Positions 11,583 through 23,890 of a stretch of DNA of 64,000 nt are shown piece by piece (within the stretch, counting starts at the first letter, position 1; every line of letters begins with the position of its first letter). Under the pieces are notes generated by a model. It had not been told where the DNA came from and ran no database searches. It worked only from the letters and a program-made list of their open reading frames with translations. Position numbers and translations under genes: made by a program. Origin of the DNA: Caenorhabditis elegans. Lineage: Eukaryota > Nematoda > Chromadorea > Rhabditida > Rhabditidae. The stretch is taken from assembly GCF_000002985.6 (NCBI RefSeq), contig NC_003281.10, positions 8,308,001-8,372,000 on the forward strand, written 5' to 3'.

Positions 11583-12280
11583 TCACATCGATTTGAAGAA
11601 GATTGGAAATTCAAATATGTTGGAAGGATTATTGAAGTGTGAACGCAATTGTAGCATGTAAAAGGCATAAAAGTATTGAAGATCCCTGAAAATATCGATT
11701 TTTAAACAATCGTTGATTGGTAAACCCACAGATGACAGTAACCACTGATCAGTCCATTGAACTTGATTTACTTCAATGGAAAAATGAATTTCTATTACAG
11801 AACTAATACCACCAAGTAGAGAACAAAGTACTGCAGATGGCATTTCCTTTAATTTCAATATTTATTTTATTCCTCCTTCCTATAAAACTTACCATAAAAT
11901 TGAATGTAAGAACACATGAACTACTTGAATAATATATTGCAATTATTAACCAAGAAAACGATATTACCATTATAATCGGAGCTGCTATCACCGGAAAGTA
12001 CTGAAAGTTATGTCATTTCTTTATGGTACCAAATTGTATGATACCTGTAGTAAGTGCCGAGTACTTCCCCATCGAAATTCCTTCTCAACGACACAGTCAT
12101 AATTTTTGCAGTAAAGAAGATTCCAGTATAATAAAGAGCAGGAAATAATCTAGAATTATAGGTGTAAACTTGAATTTTCTATTGATTGGTAATTCTTACG
12201 ATGGAAACAGTGTAGAGGTACAGTGGTAGGCGTGTCCGAGGATATGGAGAACTTATTATTTTTGGTATCACTGTGACCAT
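11583..12280 (-). CDS. Hypothetical multi-exon membrane protein
   Basis: Four exons joined in phase 0: ATG at 12280 down to about 12200, about 12151-12046, about 12000-11893, and about 11849 down to TGA at 11583. A clear transmembrane helix lies in exon 3 (PVIAAPIIMVISFSWLIIAI) and a weaker one in exon 4 (AVLCSLLGGISSV). Exon 2 is Cys-rich (NLLYCKNYDCVVE). A 45-bp GT-AG interval inside exon 4 (about 11736-11692) would give an alternative C-terminus ending near 11480. No family is recognised. Exon 2 is also open in another frame, so the exact splicing is uncertain. Confidence 0.5.
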
Positions 12281-15186
12281 CCTGAACACATTATTATTAT
12301 TGTAAGAAGAAAAAAGAAGAAATGAGTTAAATAAGGATGTCAATGGGTAGATACTTGCAGATAACTATTTGTAAAATATAATTTTATAAGTTATAAGTAA
12401 CGGCCTTGATCGTTTAAAGGATACCGTTTATTTTCAAATGAAACTATTCCCAGAATATCTATTTCAAGAGTATCTGGATTGTCTTAATGAAATTTTCAAA
12501 CTGGTCGTATTTTGCTAGTTAAACAAATTGATAGAAACTATTCTCGCCAAAATGCCAAATTATCATAGATATATAATTTTTTTAATTGAAATTTTATTGT
12601 TCACTGTCAAAAAATATCAGTCCTTATCATAATTTTGGAGGATTCTCTATTAAAAATGAACAAATTATTTCTACGAGTTTTTTTTCGGATTAAAAAAACT
12701 AACAACTTTCTAGAAATTAGATTTACATTTATGCTCAAAATTGCTGGGAAAGCCCACATTTTCTTAGAATTTGGCAATTTACCAAAAAGTTGACTGAAAG
12801 TTTTGAAACATCTAAAATTTATTTAGGTTTTAGGTTTGAATTACTATTATCCAAAGAATTTTACGTTTTTTTAAACGCAAAGTACCGTATTTCCTCGTCG
12901 AAAATCGCAAAATTTCGAATCTAGGTGTACAAAATCTTGGCTTTTTGAAAGTAACAAATCGATAAATTCAAAGCTAATTGATAAATTCAATTTCTGGTAA
13001 AACGGAATTTCTGGCGTTTTTCAAATTTCATGTCTTGAAACATGTGTTCTTCAAATAACAATATTTCGGAAATTTTTAAGGTTTTCTGAAGAGGTACGAT
13101 ATTTGTGGCTTATGAGAGTCCTACATCTATAGAGCTTCTGAATTTCTAAAACTGGAAGGCAAGAGGAACGTAATTTAAAACTGGGCAAAGTTAAAACCGA
13201 ACGTGGAGCACAAAAGTTATGATGATCATAAAAATGAGATGGATATTGAAAGCATATAGTTGAAAGAAGAGAAGGGTCTCTGGTGCATGTAGTTGAATAC
13301 TTCTTGTGCCTTTTTCTTCCATCTTCTCTTTTTCCTCTTCTCAATGTCTCTCTTTCATCATAAACAAAAGCCTGTGATGACTGACTACTTTGTGCAGTGT
13401 CCTTCTGGCCCATTCACAGCCTATTACTCTCACATGGCAAACGGCAAAAAGAACGAAAAAAGGAAGAGAAGCAAGAAAAAGAAAAATGAATTGTGAGATG
13501 TATTCATAGCATTCTTATTATTCGGTGACAAAAAACCACAACCAATATCAAAAAAAGAAGACAAATGAGGAGAAGAGCAGAGAGAGTGAAGAGTGAGAGT
13601 TAGTATGAGGGAATTATCCCCTCGTCTCTCAGTTAATAATCTTATCCCTTTTTGGCTGGTGATTGTTGACATGTCTTGTGATATGTAGTTGTAGTTTTGG
13701 ATGAAGAAAAGGGCAAGTAAAGAGCAGCAGTAAATGCTCCTGCAATCTTAGTAATTGGAAAACCGAGGCGAGACAGAAATTCCGAGTGCACATTCGATTG
13801 ACATCAGTGTTCATTACTTTTTGAAGCAGCACATCGTCATACACGGCTTTTAAAGATTGAAGAACAGAAAAAGAGGTATAGACCAGTAATTTCATAGGGA
13901 TAGGTGCGATTCACGTCCAGAAAATAGCTCGGAAAAGGGAATGCAAAATATGCAAAATTAAAGGAAAAACACAAAAGTGTATAACAGGCATTTTGTAAAT
14001 TGACGACATTTGCACCCAAGGTAGGGCACTTGTGGTTGGGCCGCGCCCCGACACGCCACGATAGAATATCTGGATTTTCAGTTTTAGATTAGTTATCACT
14101 TTTACTTGAATACTGAATCGTATTCTAGACGGTTCCAGTGGAAAAATTAGTTGTAGGCAAGACTGAAAACTGACAACGATACGTACGCCTACCTCGAGTG
14201 CTTACAGTCAAACTACACGAGAACAGTTTTTTCATTCTTTTTGCAATTTTTTGTTTCATGTTCCACAAAATGTTTTAAGTAAGCAATTTATTGAAAAGTA
14301 AACAACGGAGTACCCACCGGAATGCAACAAAAATAGGATTTAAACAAATTGAGAAAAATTCAAAAATGTTTCGAAAATTCTAGATGTAATCCTGAAGTGT
14401 AATCTCAAAAATTATTTCAAGTACCGTTTGCTCTTGAACATGAAATGCATATACTTCAAGTTGGGGGCTAGATTTTTCCCAAGGAAACACAGAAATTAAA
14501 TGAGAAAAGGTTATGGTCTATTCAATGCTCACCTACGTGCCCACTCGCCTACGCTTCATCCCTGTCACGCAACTTGATCAAGTTTACCAACGGTCTACCT
14601 GGTTATGCCTACTTCATAAATGCTTCGAGATCTTCCCGTCCTGGCTACCTCACTCCTACTTTGTGCACACCCCCTACCTTCGTGCCTTCATATTTACCTA
14701 TCGCATGTTCTCAAGCATTTTTTTTTATTTGAAAGAAGTATGTTGTAATTACAAATGTTGCCATTCTGTTTTTGTCTTCAATATACTCAAATAACTTGCG
14801 CAACTCGTGATTTGCGTTCATTATTTTCATTCTTCGTATGGCTGCTTGCTACACTTTTTGCTCAGCTTGTGATCACCCCTACTACTGTTGCCATAGGGAT
14901 AACGCGTTTTCAGTCAGAAATGCATTCTCCTCGTCTCGAGATGCCGCTCATTGTATTTTCTCATTTTTGAGGTTTTTGTTATGATTTTTTGTAGTTTTAA
15001 GAATTATCTAGAAATATACTTCCTGTAGTTTGTGTCAAATTGTGCCAGCTGAAAAATGCTGTCGGTGGTTGTAGTTTGTAAATCAAAAATAGTTTCGATG
15101 AACAATAATTGTATTATCTATCAGTACTGCACCACCGTTCAAAATGCTCATCACCTTTCTGATTTCCTATTCCTCAGGTCGAAACT
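12281..15186. other. Gene-poor interval of about 2.9 kb
   Basis: No supported exon is seen. The interval contains AT-rich unique DNA, a purine-rich tract at 13430-13620 (AAGAAAAAGAAAAATGAATT and relatives), and a patch at 14515-14710 rich in CTACC/CCTAC words resembling other CCTAC patches in the window. Open frames here lack splice context. It may hold promoter elements for the genes on both sides or unannotated ncRNA. Confidence 0.45.
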
Positions 15187-16380
15187 ATGACATTCGAAAT
15201 ATTGGAGTTGCTGGACAAAACAGCCGTGAGGAAGCCACTTCAGAAACAATTAAATGTAAGTGAATATCCACAAAGATTTCTATATCCAAAGGTTTTAGTT
15301 CTCCCTCCGATTCCATCAAATCTGCTACGCATGGATCAGTGTCTCTACCATATGGTACATCTTCTTCAGTGCTTGGTTTATTCGCGCAGCAGGATATATC
15401 TTTTCTGGAATTACCGTTTCTATTGCATTCCTTCTATCAATCGCATTTTTCTGTGAGGCAGACGGAAAGGGATGGAAGAAGTTTGTGGTGAGTTTTGTAA
15501 CTTTTCTTCTTGTTCAAGAGACCCGCTTTTAGACTTTGTGCATTATCTGTGCCGCACCACGTCTCTTCTTCACTCCGATCTACGCAGTTGCTAACATTCA
15601 GACGTCACATGCAAACAATACAATGGAGTTCATTGAGGAGTTCCATAATTTGGGAATGTAAGGTTTTTCCAATGTTTTTTGCAAAAACAGCTATGATCTC
15701 CTAATTAACAATTTTCATCAGAATCGATAGTTTGAGTTTTGTGGAAAAAACGGGTAGTTTTGAGAATTTCTGGAGATTAAAAAAATTTTTGAGAATTTCC
15801 ACAATAGCCTAACATAAATATTAAAATGTCTGCATATCATCCAGGCCTACGCCTGCCTTCGGATACTTGAAATAAAAGGGAGCAGGAATCGTAGATAGGC
15901 CTTTGGTTGGCATTGGTAGGCAGGAGAGGTACGTAGCAGACATGAGGCTGATACGTATGCAGGCAAGTATAGGATAGGTATTACATAGACACTTACATCT
16001 GCATATCTTTTGCGGATTCATAATGAATGTCCTACTGGCAAAGTCATACCTACTGACATAGTAACAATGAGGTTTGAAACAATTTTTCAATTGTTTTAAC
16101 AAATGTTAAATTTTGAATATGCAGAATGGGATTCAAGGACAACAAATATAATGACATTTCGATTATCTGGTTTGTCTACTACTACAACTTCATGCTAGTT
16201 TTCTGTATGTTCTAATATTTGTCATTTGTCACAATTTTCATATTTTCAGTGGCGATTCAAAGACTTTTTTGTCGCAAAGCTGTTGAGGAGAAGAAGATGA
16301 AAATCTTCGCTGACACCCTGAGAGAAGAACAACAAAAAAGAACAGAAAATGAGGAAGCTGTCGGACCATTGCACATTTAA
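15187..16380 (+). CDS. Nematode multi-pass membrane protein, unknown function
   Basis: Five exons (15187-15255, 15299-15487, 15533-15657, 16125-16204, 16250-16380) join in phase to about 195 residues. The ATG is six bases after a TTCCTCAG acceptor. After a cytosolic-looking start (MTFEILELLDKTAVRKPLQK) there are about four hydrophobic helices: around CYAWISVSTIWYIFFSAW, IFSGITVSIAFLLSIAFF, LCIICAAPRLFFTPIYAV, and IIWFVYYYNFMLVFCM. The tail is charged (EEKKMKIFADTLREEQQK) and ends GPLHI. An NNT sequon lies between helices 3 and 4. I do not recognise the family; four-helix membrane proteins of this size are numerous in nematodes. Intron 3 (15658-16124) is expanded by a GGCAGGC-type repeat patch. 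Confidence 0.7.
15835..16010. repeat. CCTACC/GGTAGG-type repeat patch in intron 3
   Basis: Loosely repeated words (GGCCTACGCCTGCC, GGTAGGCAGG, GCAGGCAAG) make a patch much richer in GTAGG/CCTAC than its surroundings. Related patches occur at 14.5-14.7, 29.9-30.1, 33.1-33.25 and 59.0-59.2 kb, and as an ordered 8-bp array at 26.8-27.0 kb. Confidence 0.5.
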
Positions 16381-16818
16381 GAGTCATCTTGAAATAATTG
16401 ACAAATAATCAAAAAATTCATCACAATCAAACCCTTTTTTATTGTACTTCTAAAAAATGTCTACGTAAAAAAGTATACTGAATAAATGTTCATCCTCCAT
16501 TTAATTCTTCTTTATTTCTTCCAATAGAACTGTTGAATCACCCGGTTAGAAGCATCGAGAATCTTTTAAACCATTTTATCACATGTTTTCCCACATTTTT
16601 TTGAAACTGACTCCTGAAAGAACAGCACGCTCTCTTAAAAATATTCTCCAAGCGATAACAAAATTTATCGTTTTTTTCTCTCTTCAGTTGCCTGTCTATT
16701 CATTCCTGTTCTCCGCCCTCTGACACGCATCATTTCTTTTCTGTTTTTTCCCGGGTTTTCCAATTTTCAACTTTTCTCGAATCTACCAAAAAGACAATAC
16801 TTTGTTGGTCTAGAAGCC

Positions 16819-17544
16819 ATGAATGCATTATGGGTAAGTTTAAAAATTTTACTGTGGTGCCTAACTTATCAATTTTCCAAAATTAAATTAAAGTTTCCAC
16901 TTTTCTGAAACGTCTACTTGAGAGTTTTGAAACAAGTTCATGAAGCTTATTTGTAGTTTTGATGGTTTTCGCGAAAAAGTTTACAGTATCGAATTTTCAA
17001 AAAGCTGATAATCGTTACAAAATCGTTACAAACCATTCAAATTTTCTCCTGGTGAGACCCATCTGAATAAATCCATGCGCCTTTAAATACGAGTTCTAAA
17101 ATGTTCGATAATAATAATTTCGAAACATAATTGCAGTTACTTCTCGTAGTGTTCTTCACATTTTCTCTTGCTGAAACTGAAGTCAACATAACTTCCTCTG
17201 AAGAATCACATAATGAAACTGAATCGGAAATTCACATTCCATCATCCGAAGAGTCTCCAAAAGAAGAAATTGATGATAAGCTACCACTAGAAGCAGTTCT
17301 ACAAAAATCCAAAGAATTCGATGAAATCCCAACTACTCCGGATAATATTCCATATCTTCCATTAATCCAAAGATGCTCTATTGACACGGACTGCTCATCG
17401 GAAACCGCTTGTTACGATGGAAAATGTTTAAATGCGAAACGTTTCCAGCTATTCCCGTATTTATTCCGAAGGTGTGACAGTCAATTGGATTGTCCTTCTG
17501 GAAATCAGTGTATTATCAATATGTGTATCCCATTTCGATGGTGA
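16819..17544 (+). CDS. Small secreted cysteine-rich protein
   Basis: A 15-bp first exon (MNALW) and a second exon from 17137 encode about 140 residues. Residues 1-20 form a signal peptide (MNALWLLLVVFFTFSLAETE). An acidic Ser/Glu linker follows, with two imperfect SSEES repeats and NxS/T sequons. The C-terminal 60 residues hold two Cys clusters of the plan C-x5-C-x5-C-x4-C (CSIDTDCSSETACYDGKC and the related cluster before FRW), reminiscent of EB-type modules in worm secreted proteins. Likely extracellular; function unknown. A second gene of the same style follows at 18289 on the same strand, suggesting a local duplicated pair. Confidence 0.75.
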
Positions 17545-17624
17545 ATTATTTTCTTGTTTCTTCTTTTTTTTTCATAATTCTTGTGCATAATAAATCTTTC
17601 AACAATTATGTTTCAACTAATAAG

Positions 17625-18065
17625 GTTACCGTAAGACGCCAAGGTGTACTTCAAATTTCAAAGTTTCAGTTAATTAAAGTAGAGACCTGACGTCCTGAAA
17701 CGAATAAAAAGTTTCACTTACAGTACCCGCGGAAATTGCTTTTTCTTTTCTATATCACCCAGACGCAAAAATTTAGCGATTTTTATGCCGAAAATACGGC
17801 ACCGGCCTCGAAACGACAATTTTTCTTAAGTGCAAAATTTTGTGCGCCTCAAAGACTACTGTAATCCCAAACTTTTGTACGTTGGAATTTTTATAGATAA
17901 CATTTTTTTCATATTTTGTCATAAAAATATGATGATTCATCGAAAAACTGATATAAAAACAATAAGAACTCATAAGTTCATGAAAAAACGTGTGGCTACA
18001 GTAGTCTTCAGAGGCCGAATTGCGAAATATCGTACTCTTGAGTACTGTAGCTGGATTATTTCGTT
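17625..18065. repeat. Foldback DNA element
   Basis: It contains CGGCACCGGCCTCG, GTGCGCCTCAAAGACTACTG, and inverted counterparts CTACAGTAGTCTTCAGAGGC and CTTGAGTACTGTAG around an AT-rich centre. The composition and word set match the family seen in the sas-4, iglr-2-like and rfp-1 introns. Confidence 0.6.
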
Positions 18066-18288
18066 CGCTTCAAGATCAAGTAGCAAATTTGATTCTTAAA
18101 TTTTTGGGGAGATTTTAAAATTGAGCTAACACAATTTTTAAATTCATCAAATTTCTCACCGAGAGAATCTCTCATTCGGAAAAATGTCTCTATTGTTGTA
18201 ATATATTTTTTTCTTTTTTTCTAAAGTGTCGATCAACTGATAAGAGCTCTCGTCAGGTGATATTGATTATCTGGCACTTTTCAATTCT

Positions 18289-18598
18289 ATGACTCAATTC
18301 CTCAAAATTCTATTTTTGGTGAGTGAGAGGTATGATAACAAATTTCTTATTATTTTGAAGTTTTCAGCTTCTTCTCCTCGTTCCGCTGATATCATCAGCA
18401 TCCACACGTGGACAATGCTTGACCGATCGGAACTGTGATAGCAATCATAAATGTGTGAATCGACATTGTTTCTATCAGAATGAGCATGTCTTCAAATGTG
18501 TCGATGACCTCACTTGTCCGGAATTTCATTCATGCCACAATCGAGTATGTTTGATGCAGAAATCGTCGCCAGAAAAAAGAATACAATCAAAAATTTAA
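18289..18598 (+). CDS. Small secreted cysteine-rich protein
   Basis: Exon 1 (18289-18318) and exon 2 (18368-18598) encode about 86 residues. The N-terminus is a clear signal peptide (MTQFLKILFLLLLLVPLISS) with likely cleavage after ISSAS. The mature part has two Cys clusters (CLTDRNCDSNHKCVNRHC and CVDDLTCPEFHSCHNRVC), each C-x5-C-x5-C-x4-C, the same spacing as in the neighbour at 16819. The tail is basic. It is probably an extracellular EB-like module protein, related to its neighbour by tandem duplication; function unknown. Confidence 0.75.
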
Positions 18599-18906
18599 TC
18601 TCTGAATATGCGTACAGTAAAACTTGAATTAAATGAAAATAAATAAATGAACACATGAAATTTGGAACAAAAAGTGGGAATTGGGGGAGAAGTTTGCATG
18701 GATTTCCTGGCATGAAACAATTGAATTGGAAAGATATATTAAAGACACTCTCGAAAAGAAAAAAACAAAGCTCTAGTTGAGAACATTATTCCTGAAGATG
18801 GTAAGTAAGTGTTTTAGGACTAATTGCAAAAAGAAATGATAGGTCGGATGATGATGGCACCGATTTTGGAATGGTTATAGACAAACAAACAAAATGATTT
18901 AAAGAA
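18599..18906. other. Convergent 3' UTRs
   Basis: Intergenic 3' ends of the secreted-protein gene and the minus-strand LRR/Ig gene. An AATAAATAAATG signal lies near 18640. Nothing else is seen. Confidence 0.5.
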
Positions 18907-21900
18907 TTATCTCTTTTCTGGTGGAGAATCTGGCGATCGATGAGCTCCTGATGAGCTCGGAGAAGAGGTACTTGCCTCGTTTGATATTGAAGATGTTGTT
19001 GGTTTGGTAGTGAATCTGAAAGTATAGATGAGAAATGTTTTTCATCACTGACAGTGAGACATTAACCTAATGGAAGGCGCATTTGTTGGAATAATTCCCG
19101 GTCGTACGTTTCCTTGTTCATCAATAACATATTCAGGAAGACTATGGAATGATGAACTACGCGAGAGGCGAGAAGGAGTGTCCATTGAACCATCAATAGT
19201 TGCCAAATCATCAGGAATCTCTAGAGCAGCACGTACTTTTTCTTCCTGAAATTTCAAAAAAATCAATTAATCTAGTTTTCCAGAAACTAACATTCTCCAA
19301 TTGAACTTCTGGTGATGTTGCTTGCAGTGATTCGAGTAATTTATTAACATAACGTTGCTTCACTTTGTACTGGCGCATCATTTTTAGACGATGTTGTAGA
19401 CTGAAGGTTCGCATGCGATTCACCTGGAAAAAATTTATAAAAATGTATTTTTTCTTTTTTTCCAAAGTTTGGTCATATTATTTTCAACTTTTGAAGAGAA
19501 TAACCAAACTATTTAAAACTCATCTTATTATGATAAACAAAATTCGAATTTGATTGTAATTTTTTTTTTAAATCGATTTTTAGATTCTCGTTCTTTAATT
19601 TTTCTTTTTGATTAAGATTTTTACACATAGGACATTTTCGATTTTTATTGGAAATTATTTTTAAATTTTGAAATTTTTTGCCAATTTTTCAGAGATTTCA
19701 AAAACCTTTTCTGCACATTTTTCATTTAGAAATTTGCATAAATTTTCTTTTTGAAAAAAAAACCCCATTTTACCTGTCGCTCATAGCTCTCCCATAATTG
19801 TTCTGCACGTTTTGATCCATATTCTCTGACTCTACCCAATTGATTATTATATCCATCTCTCATTGCATCCAAATGTGAATGTACAGCATCCACTTGAGCT
19901 GCTTTATAATTTTGAAATTTCTCTTGTTGTGATGCATACGATACACGAAGTGCTTCAACTTGTTGATGATAATTATCACGAACAATTTGAACGCGTTTCG
20001 TGTATTTTTCATGAAGTGACTCCATTTGACGAACACGATATTTTTCCATTGCTTCAACCATTTTTCGGACACGTGACAGGCGTTCGGCTCTAGAAAAATC
20101 ATAGATTTAATTAATTTATTAATTTAATTAATCTGGTACCTTTGAATCCACCAAAGAGCACTTTTTCGGGTGAGAATCCATGTAATATTGAGCAAGAATG
20201 ATATGAGACAAACGATTAATGAAGTGGCGAGACCTCCCCAAAATACTGAATTGAACACATCATAGCTGTACCAATCGAGATAATCGAGTCTAAAAACTTT
20301 AGTTATTACCTTCGATTATTGAAATTTATGGTAGGTGGAAAACCGATTTTTTTAAGACTAATAATGACAATTTTAGAAAAAGTTGAAAGTCTCCAAAATT
20401 GTTAAATTTCCGTCTCGATTAGTTTTTATTTCATTTCTGGATATTTTAGGGGAGAAATTTTAGACCGCCGTAATCATATGTATTTTGAGAAATTTTAAAA
20501 AGTTTGGTTGAAGATATAATTTCTCCTTCTTTTACTAATTATTTGAAGTACCTAAAATGATAAATTCCATAATCTTTTCCATATTCATTTTCCACGACAC
20601 AAACATATCGTTCAACATGTGATCGGTTGGGTGATCGAATTAGAAGAGACCCGCCAGATTGAATTTCATAGCTGAAAATGTAATTATCTGTTATTTAAGT
20701 CTATTTTTGATATAAAATACCTTTCTTTCATCGTTTCCGAAACATTTGTATAACTGATTTCATCTGTGATTGGATCATAGGATCCAAGCTTCTCTGCTGG
20801 TCTAAATCTCCACCAACTGATTTTTGGAGATGGAACTCCGTAGGAGAAACAAGAAATTGCTGTTGGTTTCTCATATTTTCCATATTGAATTCCAGTATCA
20901 TTAGCAACAACACCAATCTTACAAGATGCCGATTCAATTTCTTCTCTGAAAATTGAAACATTTTGATTTAAAAAAAATTACCCAAACACCATATTTTGCG
21001 CCAGAATAACCGGCCTCGGCACGACAATGTTTTATGTTAATGCTAAAATGTGTGCGCCTTTAAAGATTATTGTACAGCCAAAATTTTGTTTTTTATAGAT
21101 GTTTTATAGATTTTTCAGTAGTTTTTCACATTATTTGTTAAAATTCATGTATTTAAATAAATATTATCGCGAAGAATTATGAAAAATCGATGAAAATTCT
21201 GCAGGAACAAAAGTTTGAAAGTACAGTACTCTTTTCTTTTCGAGACCTGTATTTTCGCCGGCAAAACCGAAAATTTTCGCGACCAGATGATAATTTACCG
21301 TGTCAAATTGCAATCTTTTCGAATACTTGTCTGTGCATAAACTGGTAGAGACCATTGCAATAAACATTTATCACAAAGAAGCTGATTCGTAGAGAAATCG
21401 AATGAAACCTTTTGCATATGGTTGGTAGATGACCTAAAAATCCCGAATATATTATGAAATTTCGAAAAATATGTCTTACATTGGAATAAAATCAGCTGGA
21501 AGAGTTCTCAGCATTGTATCAGTGAAAGCCACATCCGTTACTGTAGAAGGTAAACGACCGGCAATATTTCGAAGCTCCGTTAGATATCGAGCAGAGAACC
21601 TGAATTTTTGGAAAAATTAATAATATCCAAATAATGAAAAATCACAAACTTTTTGAGTTTCGGCGTAAGGATTTGATGAAAATTCAAGTATCTTAGTGAT
21701 GCGCCGTCAATATTAAGAGAATTTAAAAGTGGAGCATCTAATTGAAATCCCGTTTGCAAATCCAATTTGATTGCCGACAAACTACGAAGATTCGGGAACT
21801 TCCAATCGTCGAAAGATGGCCATAAGGATAGTTTATTGAAGGAAATATCTGTAAAAATAATTGTTAACTGCGATTATTCTTTTTTCTCGAACAAACCTAA

Positions 21901-22910
21901 ATCTGTCAGCTTCGTCGAAATATTTTCAAAAGAAGTCAGTCTATTGCGTGAAACATTCAAAACTCTGAGGGTATTTGGCACTTCCAGGTGGGAAATCTAG
22001 AATTATTTCTTTGAATTGTTTTTTATTGCATAATTGACATACTCTATTCTGACTCAAATCTAGAATTTTTAATTTGGTATTACTCGTGTCGCATTCAAAT
22101 TTCTCAAAATAATTCTTCGATAGGGATAGACTTTGAATCTTCGGGAAAATGCTCAAAAGGCGACAAACTTCTGAGCTCGATGTCAGCTCTGAATTTTCGA
22201 TAGAAAGCACTTTGAGAGTTGGATGGATTACAGTTCCATTCAGAGATTCCAAATCACCATCTGAAAATCAAAATTTTGATACTTTTAAAGAAGCAATTCT
22301 CGATTTACCTCGGAGAATTATATGTTCTAGTTGCGGAAATGGTGCGAAAATATCGAAATTAAGCTGATCATGTTGCCAATTGTGAAGTTCCAAACGTTGA
22401 ATATTTGATCCGTAGATTTTTTGAATTTCAAGAAGTTTTGATTCGTCTGTAAATAATGAAATAGTTTTTATTTGAATAGGGGGCCGAGGATGTCAGTTTT
22501 TCGATTTTCTCGAACACGTTTTTTGTGTTTTTCCTTATCCACTTTTAGAAAAGTTTTATTTTAATCTTTTATACACTGATGAACTGGGGAAAATTTAAAA
22601 TTCTAGCTGAAAATAGGTTCTATCCTAAACTTTAAAAAAAAATTTTGGAGCGTTTCAGCTTGACCCTTTCTAATAAAGTACCTTTTGAAAAGTAACATCA
22701 AACATTTGTTTAAAAAATTAATTTCTTACCAATAGAAAAGCACTGAATATTTCTTGTAGAATCCCGAACACAACGACATCCGAGAACTTGAGGACATTTT
22801 TCAAGTTGAAGATCCAAAAATCCAGATGGCGATGAACTTCTATTTCTTTGTGATGTTGTCGTGTGAATTTGAATAAGAATAGCTACGACGAAAAATACAA
22901 ATTTTCGCAT
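18907..22910 (-). CDS. iglr-2: Leucine-rich repeat and Ig-domain transmembrane protein (IGLR-2-like)
   Basis: Minus-strand gene of about ten exons from ATG at 22910 to TAA at 18907. Signal peptide MRKFVFFVVAILIQIHTTTS; an LRRNT-like Cys cluster (CPQVLGCRCVRDSTRNIQC); LRRs in exons at about 22.4-21.6 kb (for example LKILDLSQNRVCQL); a C2-type Ig domain at about 20.95-20.57 kb with paired Cys (AISCFSYGVPSPKISWW ... YVCVVENEYGKDYG); a transmembrane helix near 20.2 kb (GGLATSLIVCLISFLLNITW); a cytoplasmic coiled coil (about 20.06-19.77 kb) and a Ser-rich tail. The architecture fits the worm IGLR family and neuronal LRR-Ig receptors, implying a surface adhesion or receptor role. The symbol is my best recollection for this locus and is less certain than the domain call. 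Confidence 0.7.
20990..21330. repeat. Foldback element in an intron of the LRR-Ig gene
   Basis: Words GCCTCGGCACGACAATG, GTGCGCCTTTAAAGATTATTG and the inverted TACAGTACTC plus CGAGACC flank an AT-rich core. These are shared with the other foldback copies in the window. Confidence 0.6.
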
Positions 22911-23128
22911 TTCTTCTTTTCTTTGTATCAAGACATCTGCGATGTTCCTGGAAAAATGAATTGCAATAAAGCGGAAATAACAACAGATAAGAGATATTGA
23001 AAATGTTTTAAAACATTTCGAAACAACGATGGAAAGTTCGAGGATCGGAAAAATTCTTTAGAAACAAACAAAACAACAGAATAATATTGAGCTAAAAAAG
23101 GATAATATCTAAATAAAATCTAACAATT
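22911..23128. other. Short intergenic interval between two minus-strand genes
   Basis: It separates the S18-like stop from the LRR-Ig start by about 220 bp. An ordinary promoter/3' UTR or an operon spacing are both possible. No exon is seen. Confidence 0.4.
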
Positions 23129-23890
23129 TCAATTGAGTGGATTCTTGAAGAGTTGTTGATTCTTCGTAGGATATCTGAAAACCAAAAAATAATTTGAATA
23201 TTAAATTTTTCAGTGCAAAACCTTTTAATATAAAACCATGTTCCATGTCGTTGTTTCGTCTCCAATTGATACATTGACATATCATCTTTCCAGTATCGAT
23301 TGAATCGTTTATAACCTGCTCTATCCGCTTCTGTGCCATATTTATCACCGAAAAGTCCAGACCAGAATGCTTGCATTACACATCTTCAAATAATTATTTG
23401 CATGTAAGCAACAGTTAGTTTCTTTTAATTACCTTTCCATTCTCAATTGTTGTTTCTTACAAAGCCCGGTGAGTTGACGTGGAAGAACAGTTCCATCGTC
23501 TCTCATGAATTGTTCCAAGATCAGAACATCTCTGAAACGATTAAAATAACATTTTTCAAATTGCGGAAAGAAAAAACAAGTAATTTTTCAAACAACTTAC
23601 TTATAAGTGAGCTTAATTGGCACGTTGCATGTGCACAGCGAGCACAACTCGTCATCTTTTCGTGCTCCACGCGAGTCCGTCACCTTTTCCATTGAAATAT
23701 ACGTTGTTCCCTCTTTTTTATCTTCTTTCGCTGAATTATTAAAAGTTATTACATGTTAGCAAATGAACAAAATAAACGAACTCTGAAATTTATGTCCAGC
23801 GGCTCCTGATGCTGTCGATTGTAACCGTGAAGCCGTTTCGACAGCTGCTTTTATCTTACCGGCACAATTACTTGCGTAGAGACGAAGCAT
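23129..23890 (-). CDS. Mitochondrial ribosomal protein S18A (mL66)-like
   Basis: Five exons (about 23890-23782, 23730-23602, 23532-23433, 23384-23241, 23173-23129) join in phase to about 175 residues. A basic, Ser/Ala-rich N-terminus (MLRLYASNCAGKIKAAVETA) looks like a mitochondrial targeting peptide. The core has CSLCTCNVPIKLTYKDVLIL and the family motif LPRQLTGLCKKQQ followed by a helix ending FWSGLFG, characteristic of the bacterial S18 fold in metazoan MRPS18 paralogues; the long C-terminal extension suggests the S18A (mL66) type rather than S18B or S18C. It should act in the mitochondrial ribosome. The ATG directly follows a TGCAG acceptor. It is divergently arranged with the gene at 24224. 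Confidence 0.7.

Noticed and set aside
15299-15487. Ser-rich alternative frame over exon 2 of the membrane-protein gene
   Set aside because: Open, but it fails to continue through the following splice sites, whereas the hydrophobic frame joins five exons to a stop.
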